Source: Mycolicibacterium peregrinum | GTDB taxonomy: Bacteria > Actinomycetota > Actinomycetes > Mycobacteriales > Mycobacteriaceae | Reading direction: 5' to 3' | Length of the DNA: 64,000 nt | NCBI RefSeq assembly: GCF_001665785.1 | Contig: NZ_LZSO01000031.1 | Location: forward strand, 186,001-250,000 | Notes under the pieces: model-generated | What the model saw: the letters and a program-made list of their open reading frames with translations, nothing else | What the model was told of the DNA's origin: nothing | Databases searched by the model: none | Part shown: positions 17,226-25,514 of the stretch, one piece after another | How the letters are laid out: each line of letters starts with the position of its first letter | Position numbering within the stretch: position 1 is the stretch's first letter | Made by a program: the position numbers and the translations under genes

Positions 17226-18761
17226 ATGACCGAACAAGTTGTCGCTAAGAGCGAAACTGCAGCTCACGATGTACAGCGACTTAAGCGCAACGCCGTCGGA
17301 ACGGTCGGCGTCATCTTCATGGCGGTGGCGACGGCTGCACCGATAACCGCAATGGTCGGCAATGTCCCGATCGCAGTTGGCTTCGGAAATGGTTCACACG
17401 CCCCGGCCGGCTACATCGTGGCGACGGTCGTCCTCGGCCTCTTCGCCGTCGGCTACGCGACCATGGCCAAGCACATCACCACCACCGGCGCGTTCTACGG
17501 CTACATCTCCCACGGCCTTGGCCGTATCGTCGGGATGGCCAGTGGCGGGCTTATCACCATGGCCTACGTGGTTTTCGAGGCCTCGCTCATCGGGATCTTC
17601 TCGTTCTTCTTCCAGAACTTCATGCAATCCCAGCTCGGTGTCCATATCCACTGGATCATCCCGGCATTGCTGATGCTGGTGATCAACGCGGCCCTGACCT
17701 ACTTCGACGTCAACCTGACCGCCAAGGTGCTCGGCGTGTTCCTGGTGACCGAGATCGTGATGTTGGCGCTCGGCGCGGTGGCGGTGCTGTTCAAAGGCGG
17801 CGGCCCGCAGGGATTCGCGATCGCCGAGACCATCAACCCGATCGGCGCCTTCTCTCCGGCAGCTGGAATCGCCGGTGCCAGCGCCGGATTGGGCCTGTTC
17901 TTCGCATTCTGGTCATGGGTCGGGTTCGAGTCGACCGCCATGTACGGCGAGGAGTCGCGTAACCCCAAGAAGATCATCCCCCGCGCCACGATGCTGAGTG
18001 TCGTCGGTGTCGGCGTGTTCTACGTGTTCGTGTCCTGGATGGCGATCGCCGGCACCGGCCCGCAGCACGCGGTGGAGCTCGCACAAGACTCCGCCACGTC
18101 TTCGGAGATCTTCTTCGCCCCGGTGCGGGATACCTACGGCGAATGGGCCATCACGGTATTCAACGTCCTGCTGGTCACCGGCTCGTTCGCCTGCGGGATG
18201 GCATTCCACAACTGTGCCTCGCGCTACCTGTACGCGCTCGGCCGCGAAGGTCTGTCCAAGAACCTGCAGAAGACCATCGGCTCGACACACCCCACACACG
18301 GTTCGCCCTACATCGCCTCGTTCGTGCAGAGCGGTATCGCGCTGGTGATCATCCTGGCCTTCCTGTTCGCCGGAATGGACCCCTACGTGCACATGTACAC
18401 GCTGCTGGCCATCCTCGGGACGATGGCGATCCTGATCGTGCAGTCGCTGTGTGCCTTCTCGGTGATCAGCTACTTCCACATCCGCAAGAACCACCCGGTG
18501 TCCAAGCACTGGTTCAAGACGCTCGTCGCCCCTGGCCTCGGCGGGATCGGCATGCTCTATGTCGTGTACCTGCTGTGGGAACACAAGGACGCCGCCGCGG
18601 GCACCGCATCCGGCACCCTGCTGTTCAAGCTGACGCCGTGGATCGTGGTGGGCATCTTCGTGCTGGGTGCGGGCATGGCCACCTACTTCAAGCTGCGCGA
18701 TCCGCGCCGCTACGAGTTGATCGGCCGGATCGTGTTCGAGGACAACGTTGTTCGAGACTGA
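17226..18761 (+). CDS. APC-superfamily amino acid/amine permease
   Basis: 511-aa membrane protein with about 12 hydrophobic helices. The N-terminal AVGTVGVIFMAVATAAPITAMVGNVPIA is the usual helix-1 signature of APC permeases, followed by GYATMAKHITTTGAFYGYISHGLGRIVG and EESRNPKKIIPRA after helix 6. Divergent from the microcompartment operon with a shared operator region, so it most likely imports the amino-alcohol or aminoacetone substrate (inference). ATG 17226 follows a GGAAGG site at 17210-17215. Confidence 0.88.
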   Translation: MTEQVVAKSETAAHDVQRLKRNAVGTVGVIFMAVATAAPITAMVGNVPIAVGFGNGSHAPAGYIVATVVLGLFAVGYATMAKHITTTGAFYGYISHGLGRIVGMASGGLITMAYVVFEASLIGIFSFFFQNFMQSQLGVHIHWIIPALLMLVINAALTYFDVNLTAKVLGVFLVTEIVMLALGAVAVLFKGGGPQGFAIAETINPIGAFSPAAGIAGASAGLGLFFAFWSWVGFESTAMYGEESRNPKKIIPRATMLSVVGVGVFYVFVSWMAIAGTGPQHAVELAQDSATSSEIFFAPVRDTYGEWAITVFNVLLVTGSFACGMAFHNCASRYLYALGREGLSKNLQKTIGSTHPTHGSPYIASFVQSGIALVIILAFLFAGMDPYVHMYTLLAILGTMAILIVQSLCAFSVISYFHIRKNHPVSKHWFKTLVAPGLGGIGMLYVVYLLWEHKDAAAGTASGTLLFKLTPWIVVGIFVLGAGMATYFKLRDPRRYELIGRIVFEDNVVRD

Positions 18762-18777
18762 CGCGTTCGACCGGTAG

Positions 18778-19023
18778 ATGGACTCCTTCGAGCGTGTCCT
18801 GCTGAAGTTCGTCCTCGCGTGGGCTCCCTACGGGGGGCCGCGCGAGGACGACGTCTGGCTCGAGTTCGGTATGACAACCGAACAGCTATGCCTGCGCTTC
18901 GCCCGGACCGTCCAATGCCTGGTGCCCAGGGCCGGTTCCCTGTCGAGAGCCGACCGCTGTCTGCTGGAACGGGCCTGCGTGTACCTGCGTCACCGGCGCG
19001 AACTAGCCGAACGCCGCCCGTAG
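18778..19023 (+). CDS. Small hypothetical protein
   Basis: 81-aa, Arg/Leu-rich, soluble. The opening MDSFERVLLKFVLAWAPYGGPREDDVWLEFGMTTEQL reads like a real folded protein with no repeats or membrane helix. I do not recognise the family. It begins 16 nt after the permease stop with no clear ribosome site, and its last 21 nt overlap the 3' end of the convergent lipase gene. Could be a small conserved companion of the permease. Confidence 0.5.
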   Translation: MDSFERVLLKFVLAWAPYGGPREDDVWLEFGMTTEQLCLRFARTVQCLVPRAGSLSRADRCLLERACVYLRHRRELAERRP

Positions 19024-19893
19024 ATAGCCGGCTTGACTGGCCATGAAGGCTTGGGCCACGGGGGTTTTCGCCGCGATCTGATCGAACCCGTGGAAAGCGC
19101 CGTACACCTGCTCGACCTGGCAGTCCACCCCCGCCGCGCGCAGCCGCTCGGCGTAGGCCAGGTCCTCGTCGTGGAACAGGTCCAGCGTGCCCACCCCGAT
19201 CCAGGTCGGCGGCAGTCCGGCCAGATCCTGGCGGCGACCCGGCACGGCCACGGCCGGATCGGCACCGCCGAGGTAGGCCGACCAACCGAATTTGTTGCTG
19301 CCCTGCGTCCACAGCCGGTGGCCGGGGTTCTCCAACTCCGGACCCACCGACCGGTCGTCGAGCATCGGGTATACGAGGACCTGTGCGGCAAGGGAAACCT
19401 CGCCGCGGTCACGGGCCAGCAGCGCGAGGGCGGCGGCCAATCCGCCGCCCGCACTGGCGCCGGCTATCGCCACCTTCGAGGCGTCGACCGCGGGAAGCCC
19501 GGCGAGCCATTTCAGTGCCGCGTAGCAGTCCTCCAACCCGGCCGGGTAGGGGTTCTGAGGTGCCAGCCGGTATTTGACCGCCGCCACCGTGATGCCGAGT
19601 TCCCTGGCGAAACGTCGGCACAGCGCATCGTCCTGCGCCGGGCTGCCCAGCACGTAGCCGCCACCGTGGATCCACAACAGCGCCGGCGCCGGTTCGGTGA
19701 CCCCGGTCGGCCGGAACAGCCGCACCCCGACACCGGAGCTCAAGGTGAGCACCTCGACGTCTTTGGGTGTCTGCCGGTTCTGCAGCACCGTGAGACGCTG
19801 CAGCAGCGGCAGCGTCCGCCTGGAAACCAGCTTGCGGGGGATGAAACGGGCGATGCGTTCGAGATCGGGGTGAAAGGCTGTGCTAGCGGTCAC
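19003..19893 (-). CDS. lipW: Alpha/beta hydrolase, HSL-family esterase (LipW-like)
   Basis: 296-aa hormone-sensitive-lipase-type esterase with all parts in place: oxyanion motif HGGGYVLGS, nucleophile elbow GASAGGG, catalytic Asp in VGTLDLFHDEDLAYAERL and catalytic His in AFHGFDQI. Hydrolyses short-chain esters in the cytoplasm; no signal peptide. Similar in size and position to M. tuberculosis LipW (Rv0217c), which lies next to the double-hotdog gene; here the two are separated by about 16 kb of other genes. Start chosen at ATG-equivalent 19893, before TASTAFHPDLERIARFIP. Confidence 0.8.
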   Translation of the reverse strand: MTASTAFHPDLERIARFIPRKLVSRRTLPLLQRLTVLQNRQTPKDVEVLTLSSGVGVRLFRPTGVTEPAPALLWIHGGGYVLGSPAQDDALCRRFARELGITVAAVKYRLAPQNPYPAGLEDCYAALKWLAGLPAVDASKVAIAGASAGGGLAAALALLARDRGEVSLAAQVLVYPMLDDRSVGPELENPGHRLWTQGSNKFGWSAYLGGADPAVAVPGRRQDLAGLPPTWIGVGTLDLFHDEDLAYAERLRAAGVDCQVEQVYGAFHGFDQIAAKTPVAQAFMASQAGYLRAAFG

Positions 19894-19920
19894 ACCGTCA
19901 GTTCTACCGTGCCTGTCTGG

Positions 19921-20283
19921 TCAGCCGTTGTTGAAGGCTATAAACAGTGCCGCGATCGCGTCGTCACGGACCACGATGTAGTTCGTCAGGATCAGTTCGG
20001 CAGGCAGGTTCGTCTTGTCGAACTCTCCGTCATAGCGGGCGGACACGACGATCACTCCTGGCCGCACATCGGCGTCGGTGACCTCCATGGTGACGCGGTC
20101 ACCGGTGATTTCCTGGGCGATCCAAGTGCGGATGGCCGCGGTATCGGCGAACTCGCGGTGGTTGTCGTTGACCACGGCGTCCGCCGTGAAGGTGGCCAGT
20201 ACGGCATCGGTGTCGAATGCGTTGACTGCGTCGAGGTAGCGGCGCACGACTGCGGGGAGCTGAGCTGAAATATCACGGGACAT
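19921..20283 (-). CDS. SnoaL/NTF2-like small protein
   Basis: 120-aa protein of the SnoaL-like NTF2 fold: N-terminal helix LPAVVRRYLDAVNAFDTDAVLATFTADAVVNDNHREF is the typical opening of the cone-shaped barrel. Members are small isomerase/hydrolase-like or orphan ligand-binding proteins. No catalytic assignment possible. Its start faces the MerR regulator promoter, so the two genes are divergent and may share control. Confidence 0.75.
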   Translation of the reverse strand: MSRDISAQLPAVVRRYLDAVNAFDTDAVLATFTADAVVNDNHREFADTAAIRTWIAQEITGDRVTMEVTDADVRPGVIVVSARYDGEFDKTNLPAELILTNYIVVRDDAIAALFIAFNNG

Positions 20284-20334
20284 GACGTCAGGCTCGCGTC
20301 GTCGGCAGCGGGAGAGTCAACCCCGGCGTCGTGC

Positions 20335-20365
20335 TTGAGTCTCCCCCTGGGGGAGACGCCACACT
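20335..20365 (+). promoter_or_regulatory. MerR-type promoter with 19-bp spacer and palindromic operator
   Basis: -35 TTGAGT (20335-20340) and -10 CACACT (20360-20365) are separated by exactly 19 nt, and the spacer holds the palindrome GTCTCCCCC-T-GGGGGAGAC (20339-20357). This is the classical layout of promoters twisted open by MerR-family activators. The GTG start at 20372 is 7 nt after the -10, so the transcript is probably leaderless. Confidence 0.75.
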
Positions 20366-20371
20366 GGGCAC

Positions 20372-21190
20372 GTGAACATCGCTCTGTCCATCGGCGACTT
20401 CTCGCGGATGACGCAATTGCCGGTCAAGACGCTGCGGCACTACCACGAGGTAGGCCTGCTCGTACCCGACCGCATCGACTCTTCTTCGGGCTATCGCTAC
20501 TACACCGTCGAGCAGGTGGCCACTGCGCAAGTGGTGCGCCGCCTGCGTCAGCTCGACATGCCGATCGCCGATGTACGCGCGGTGCTCGCTGTCGCACCGG
20601 CCGAGCGCAATGCGTTGATCAGTGACCATCTGCGACGGCTGGAGGATCGGCTTACCGCCACCCGCAGCGCCGTCGAGTCCTTGCGGGCCATCCTGGAGCC
20701 GCCGGATGAGACGTCGCGTATCGAGTACCGCAGTGTCCCGGCGGTTGCGGCCGCCGCGATCACGGCGACGGTGGATCGTGACGATCTGCCGGCCTGGTGG
20801 CAGGGCGCGGTCGGGGAACTTCGCGCCACCGTCCACGCCGATCCCGGGCTGGTGGCGACCGGCGCACCCGGCGCGTTGTTCGGGTTCGACATCTTCAGTG
20901 GTGACCGCGGCGGCGCGACGGTCTTCATCCCGGTCGACGGCCGCGTTCGCCCGGTCGGCCGGGTCGAACCGCAGACCGTCCCGGCGGCCGAACTCGCGGT
21001 GGTGAGCCACCGTGGTCCCCACGATGATGTGGACCTGGCATACAGCGCACTCGGCGAGTACGCGACACGGCGGGAGATCAGTGTCGAGGGCCCGCTGCGC
21101 GAGTACTACGAGCGATTCGTCTGGGATACAGATGATTCCGCGCAGTGGCGTACCACTCTGTGCTGGCCGGTCTTTCGGGCCGACGCATGA
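20372..21190 (+). CDS. MerR-family regulator with C-terminal effector domain
   Basis: 272-aa protein: N-terminal MerR winged helix (SIGDFSRMTQLPVKTLRHYHEVGLLVPDRID, residues ~5-35) and dimerisation helix, then from about residue 120 a GyrI/BmrR-like multidrug or small-molecule-binding domain (RSVPAVAAAAITATVDRDD...). The GTG start is supported by the promoter, which places the transcription start at or next to it. Overlaps the next SDR gene by ATGA, so it co-transcribes with that dehydrogenase and probably activates its own promoter. Confidence 0.85.
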   Translation: MNIALSIGDFSRMTQLPVKTLRHYHEVGLLVPDRIDSSSGYRYYTVEQVATAQVVRRLRQLDMPIADVRAVLAVAPAERNALISDHLRRLEDRLTATRSAVESLRAILEPPDETSRIEYRSVPAVAAAAITATVDRDDLPAWWQGAVGELRATVHADPGLVATGAPGALFGFDIFSGDRGGATVFIPVDGRVRPVGRVEPQTVPAAELAVVSHRGPHDDVDLAYSALGEYATRREISVEGPLREYYERFVWDTDDSAQWRTTLCWPVFRADA

Positions 21191-21960
21191 ACGCCCTCGA
21201 AGGGCGGCGCGCGGTGGTCACCGGGGGTACCAAGGGTGCAGGCGCGGCGATCGTCCACCGACTGCGGGCTGCCGGCGCTCACGTCACCGCGGTGGCTCGT
21301 CGCCCCGACCGTGACGGCGCCGCGGCGGCAGACGATTTCCTCGCCGCGGACCTCACCTCGGTGGCCGACATCGCCGACCTCGCGTCGCACATCCGTCAGA
21401 ACGGCGGCGCGCACATCGTGGTCCACACGGCGGGCGGTTCCAGTGCACCACCCGGAGGGTTCGCATCGCTGAGCGATCGGAACTGGGCCGACGAGCTGAA
21501 CCTGAACCTGCTGGCCGCGGTCCGACTCGACCGGGCATTGCTGCCGACGATGATCGACGACGGCCGGGGTGCGGTGGTGCACGTCGGATCGATCCAGAGC
21601 CGGATGCCGCTCTACGACGGAACCCTGGGGTACGCCGCGGCCAAGGCGGCGCTGCGGGCCTACAGCAAGGGCCTGGCCAATGAACTGGCGCCCAAAGGCA
21701 TTCGGGTCAACACCGTTTCACCCGGTTTCATCCAGACCACGGCGGCCGAGGCGTTGATCGATCGCATCGCGACGGCCACCGACGGGTCCCGAGAGGACGC
21801 CCTCGAATCGCTGATGTCCGCGCTCGGTGGCATCCCGCTCGGCAGGCCGGCCCAGCCTGCCGAAGTCGCAGAAGTGGTCGCGTTTCTGGTGTCGGATGCG
21901 GCCTCTTCGATCGTGGGTGCCGACATTGTCGTCGACGGCGGTACCGTCCCGACGGTGTAG
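21187..21960 (+). CDS. Short-chain dehydrogenase/reductase
   Basis: 257-aa classical SDR. Cofactor loop TGGTKGAGAAI near residue 12; catalytic Ser in HVGSIQSRMPLYDGTLGYAAAKAALRAY with Tyr-x3-Lys (YAAAK); C-terminal IVGADIVVDGGTVPTV. The glycine motif has GAG in place of the usual GIG, a minor change. ATG 21187 overlaps the MerR stop. Probably an NAD(P)-dependent enzyme acting on the ligand sensed by the MerR regulator (inference). Confidence 0.85.
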   Translation: MNALEGRRAVVTGGTKGAGAAIVHRLRAAGAHVTAVARRPDRDGAAAADDFLAADLTSVADIADLASHIRQNGGAHIVVHTAGGSSAPPGGFASLSDRNWADELNLNLLAAVRLDRALLPTMIDDGRGAVVHVGSIQSRMPLYDGTLGYAAAKAALRAYSKGLANELAPKGIRVNTVSPGFIQTTAAEALIDRIATATDGSREDALESLMSALGGIPLGRPAQPAEVAEVVAFLVSDAASSIVGADIVVDGGTVPTV

Positions 21961-21973
21961 ACGCGCCCGCGAG

Positions 21974-24136
21974 CTATTTCAGCAGCGGGTCGCGGGGCAG
22001 GCCGAGGATGCGCTCCGCGATGGTGTTCCGCGTGATCTCGGAGGTCCCGCCGGCGATGGTCATCGCGCGGTTGCCCAGGTAGGCGCGGGTCAGCTTCGGC
22101 GTCTGCCCGGTCACGCCGGCCGTGCCGACCAGGTCCATACCGAGTTCGGTCAGATGCTGGGAATGCTCGGCCACCAGCAGCTTGGTGACGTTGCCCTCCG
22201 GTCCCGGCTCGGTGCCGGCGATCGCCCGGCTGACCCGGCGCAGGTTCAGCAACCGGAGCGTGTGGCCGACGGCAATCACTTCGCCGGCCCGGCGCACGTA
22301 CCGCGCGCCGTCGGGGTCGGCGTCGATCAGGGCGACCAGCTCGTCGGCGTCGAATCCGGTCGGCGCCGCCGAACCGCCGCCGATGGAGATGCGCTCGTTG
22401 CTCAGGGTGGCCCGCGCGACCAGCCAGCCCTTGTTCACGTCGCCGACCACATCGGCGTCGGGGACGAACACGTCGTCGAAGAACACCTCGTTGAAGTGTG
22501 CGTCACCGGTCAGACCACGCAACGGATTCACTGTCACCCCAGGGGCTTTCATGTCGATCGCCATCATGGTGACGCCGGCGTGCTTGGGTGCGTCGGGGTC
22601 GGTGCGCACGGTGGCCAGGCCCCACTGACAGTGCTGAGCCAGGCTGGTCCACACCTTCTGACCCGTTACCCGCCAGCCGCCATCGACCTTCTTGGCGGCG
22701 GTCCGTACCGCGGCCGCATCCGAACCCGCTCCCGGCTCGGAGAACAGCTGGCACCACATCACCTGTCCCCGCAGCACGGGTTCCACCCAGCGCTCGCGCT
22801 GGTCGTCGGTACCGGCTTGGGCGATGGTGAGGGTCACCCAGCCGGTGATGCCCATGTCCGCGCGCTCGATGTCGGCGAATTCTTCCTCGATCACCAACTG
22901 TTCCAACACATCTGCTGCGCGCCCATAGGGCTGGGGCCAGTGCGGCACCAGGTAGCCGGAATCCACCAGATAGTCGCGGCGCTTGTCCTCGGGCAGCGCC
23001 CTCACTGCCGATGCGGCGGCCTGTGCGTCTTGGCGGTACCGCTCGGCGTCCTCCGGCAGCGCGAACGACGCCCCGTGCGCCTGCCCGCTGCGTTGCCCGT
23101 CGACGACGTCGACCAGCGGATCGGCTCCGTCGCCGAGCACCGCGGCCAGTGTCCGGGCCCGGCGCAGGTAGAGGTGTGCGTCGTGCTCCCAGGTGAAGCC
23201 GATGCCCCCGTGCAGCTGAAGGTTGGTCTCGGCGTTGAACACCACGGCGCGGATGGCGTGCGCGCCGGCCACCGCGGCGGCGAATCGGGCACCGTCGAGG
23301 TTGTCGGCGCGGGCGGCGTCCCACACTGCTGCGGTGGTCTGTTCGGCGTCGACGAGCATGTTGGCCGCGTGGTGTTTGACGGCCTGGAAGGTGCCGATGG
23401 TGCGACCGAACTGCTCACGCACCTTGGCGTACTCGACTGCCATGTCCAGGGCGGCCCAGGCGACACCGACCGCCTCGGCCGAGCCGAGGATGCGGAACAC
23501 CGTGCGGGCCCCGCGCGCCGCGCCACGCAGGATCCGGCTCTCGTCGACGGCCACGGCACGCAGGTCGACCGCGCCGATGCTGCGGGTGGTGTCCAGGGAA
23601 TCCTGTGCGGTGACGGTGATTCCGTCTGCCATCGCGTCCAGGATGACGACGTCGTCGCCGGCGGCCAGCACCAGCACCTGCGCGTCGGGGGCGCCCAGGA
23701 CCGCGCGGGCCTGCCCGCCGAGTACGCCGTCTGCGCCGATGCTCACCGAACCGGCCAGGCCCAGCGCTGCCACCGTCGTACCGTCGGCCAGACCCGGAAG
23801 CAGTTCGGCCCGAACCGAATCCGCTGCGTAGCGGTCGATGACCACCGAGGCGGACACGGTGGGCAGGAACGGTCCCGGGCAGAGTTCGCGTCCGGCGACC
23901 TCGGCCACCACCGCGAGTTCGGGCAGGCCGAAGCCCGAGCCCCCGTACTCCTCGGAGATGGCGAGTCCGTTCCAGCCGAGTGCGGCGCCGGCCGCCCAGA
24001 TGTCGTCGGGATAGCTGCCCGCCTTCTCCAGGGTTGCGCGGGCGGCTGCGCGGCTGTCGAGGCGGTTCAGCTGCCCGAGTGCCGCATCGGCGAGATCCAG
24101 GTGCTCTTCGGTGATGGCCAGCGCAGACTTAGTCAT
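21974..24136 (-). CDS. Acyl-CoA dehydrogenase, fused two-domain (FadE6-like)
   Basis: 720-aa protein containing two acyl-CoA dehydrogenase units in tandem. The N-terminal unit (residues ~1-350) starts LGWNGLAISEEYGGSGFGLPELAVVAEVAGRELCPGPF. The C-terminal unit (~350-720) has the full FAD/substrate motifs MWCQLFSEPGAGSDAAAVRTAAKKVDGGWRVTGQKVWTS and ends RNTIAERILGLPRDPL. The size matches M. tuberculosis FadE6 (731 aa) rather than a normal ~390-aa FadE. The two halves probably form an internal pseudodimer in which one half may be non-catalytic. Converges tail-to-tail with the upstream SDR gene. Confidence 0.85.
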   Translation of the reverse strand: MTKSALAITEEHLDLADAALGQLNRLDSRAAARATLEKAGSYPDDIWAAGAALGWNGLAISEEYGGSGFGLPELAVVAEVAGRELCPGPFLPTVSASVVIDRYAADSVRAELLPGLADGTTVAALGLAGSVSIGADGVLGGQARAVLGAPDAQVLVLAAGDDVVILDAMADGITVTAQDSLDTTRSIGAVDLRAVAVDESRILRGAARGARTVFRILGSAEAVGVAWAALDMAVEYAKVREQFGRTIGTFQAVKHHAANMLVDAEQTTAAVWDAARADNLDGARFAAAVAGAHAIRAVVFNAETNLQLHGGIGFTWEHDAHLYLRRARTLAAVLGDGADPLVDVVDGQRSGQAHGASFALPEDAERYRQDAQAAASAVRALPEDKRRDYLVDSGYLVPHWPQPYGRAADVLEQLVIEEEFADIERADMGITGWVTLTIAQAGTDDQRERWVEPVLRGQVMWCQLFSEPGAGSDAAAVRTAAKKVDGGWRVTGQKVWTSLAQHCQWGLATVRTDPDAPKHAGVTMMAIDMKAPGVTVNPLRGLTGDAHFNEVFFDDVFVPDADVVGDVNKGWLVARATLSNERISIGGGSAAPTGFDADELVALIDADPDGARYVRRAGEVIAVGHTLRLLNLRRVSRAIAGTEPGPEGNVTKLLVAEHSQHLTELGMDLVGTAGVTGQTPKLTRAYLGNRAMTIAGGTSEITRNTIAERILGLPRDPLLK

Positions 24137-24137
24137 G

Positions 24138-24152
24138 GTTAGCGAAGCTAAC
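24138..24152. promoter_or_regulatory. Perfect inverted repeat GTTAGC-GAA-GCTAAC before the acyl-CoA dehydrogenase
   Basis: A 15-nt perfect palindrome lies only 1 nt before the fadE start, where a ribosome site would be expected. It may be a repressor site over a very short leader or a start-blocking hairpin. It also lies in the divergent gap toward lipC. Confidence 0.45.
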
Positions 24153-24260
24153 GGGGGTTGCGCGGTTAAGTCGACGTGATGCAGGTCACAATTTGACGCC
24201 GGGTGGACAAGTCGGCGAAGTTGTCGCCTGAGTCAATCGGCAGCGGGGTACGCTCGCGCA

Positions 24261-25487
24261 ATGACGGCACGACCGGATAATCGGTACCCCGCACCGACGC
24301 TCGCTGATCGAGCAAAATGGTTGCTGCATGCCAAGCCTTCCGACCACATGCTGGCGCTTAGCGTGGCATCGGCTTCGCTGCCGGTCGTGGGTAAGCATCT
24401 GGAACCGCTCGGCGCCCTTACTGCCATGAGCGTGTGGGGATTCCGTCATTTGCCCGAGTTCGTCGCCTCCTCGGCGAAGTCCTGGTTCGCCCCGGACAAC
24501 AGTGAGTTGCGGCAGGCGGATCGGGAGCAGACCAACGCCGTCGCCCAAGAGGCGCTGCGCGGTGTGGTGTCGCCGGCAGACCTGGCCATCGACTGGCCGG
24601 CCCCCGACAGCGTGGCGCCGTTGTGGCACACGTGCGAGTACCGGCGCGACGTGTACCGAACCTCGGTGCGCTACGGTGACGACCCGACCCAACTGCTCGA
24701 TGTGTGGCGGCCCAAGGATCTGTCCAGTGCTGCCCCCGCTCCCGTCCTGTTGTTCGTGCCGGGCGGTGCCTGGGTGCACGGTGGCCGGATCCTGCAGGGC
24801 TACGCGCTGTTGTCGCATCTGGCCCAGCAGGGCTGGGTGTGTCTGTCGATTGATTACCGGGTGGCCCCGCATCATCGCTGGCCGCGGCACATCACCGACG
24901 TCAAGGCCGCCATCGCATGGGCGCGGGCCAATGTCGACAAGTTCGGTGGCGACCGCAACTTCGTCGCCGTCGCGGGCTGCTCGGCCGGCGGCCATCTGGC
25001 CGCGCTCGCCGGCCTCACTCCGAACGACCCCGATCTCCAGGGTGATCTGCCGGACGGCGCCGACACCTCGGTCGATGCCGTCGTGGGCATTTACGGGCGC
25101 TACGACTGGGAGGACCGCTCCACCGAGGAGCGGGTCCGGTTCGTCGACTTCCTGGAACGGATCGTGGTGGGCCGCAAGCTCGATCGGCATCCGGAGATCT
25201 TCCGGAAGGCCTCACCGATCGCGCAGATCCATCCCGATGCACCGCCGTTCCTGGTCATCCACGGCACCGGCGACAGTGTCATCCCGGTCGCGCAGGCCCG
25301 CAGTTTCGTCGACAAGCTCAAGGCGGTGTCGCGGGCCGTGGTCAGCTACATCGAGTTGCCCGGCGCCGGACATGCCTTCGACATGACGGACGGGGCCAGA
25401 ACCGGGACGATGGCTACGGCAATCGGCTTGTTCCTCAACCAGATTCACCGAAACCGGGCGATGGACGAGGCTAAAGCGGTCATATAG
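24261..25487 (+). CDS. lipC: Esterase/lipase LipC-like
   Basis: 408-aa alpha/beta hydrolase. A ~110-residue N-terminal helical region (RAKWLLHAKPSDHMLALSVASASLPVV) precedes the hydrolase core: oxyanion VPGGAWVHGG, nucleophile elbow AGCSAGGHL, catalytic Asp in VIHGTGDSVIP and His in GAGHAFDM. Size and layout match mycobacterial LipC (Rv0220), an esterase reported at the cell surface; no cleavable signal is obvious. The WS/DGAT gene follows after 27 nt, as Rv0221 follows Rv0220. A paralogue (LipO-like) is at 49986-51230. Confidence 0.85.
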   Translation: MTARPDNRYPAPTLADRAKWLLHAKPSDHMLALSVASASLPVVGKHLEPLGALTAMSVWGFRHLPEFVASSAKSWFAPDNSELRQADREQTNAVAQEALRGVVSPADLAIDWPAPDSVAPLWHTCEYRRDVYRTSVRYGDDPTQLLDVWRPKDLSSAAPAPVLLFVPGGAWVHGGRILQGYALLSHLAQQGWVCLSIDYRVAPHHRWPRHITDVKAAIAWARANVDKFGGDRNFVAVAGCSAGGHLAALAGLTPNDPDLQGDLPDGADTSVDAVVGIYGRYDWEDRSTEERVRFVDFLERIVVGRKLDRHPEIFRKASPIAQIHPDAPPFLVIHGTGDSVIPVAQARSFVDKLKAVSRAVVSYIELPGAGHAFDMTDGARTGTMATAIGLFLNQIHRNRAMDEAKAVI

Positions 25488-25514
25488 ACGTTTCCACACC
25501 TGGGGAGGGACACC

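Noticed and set aside
21827..24142. Long + strand open frame (771 codons) opposite the acyl-CoA dehydrogenase
   Set aside because: Low-complexity His/Gly/Arg-rich translation with no domain; a GC-rich shadow of the real minus-strand gene.
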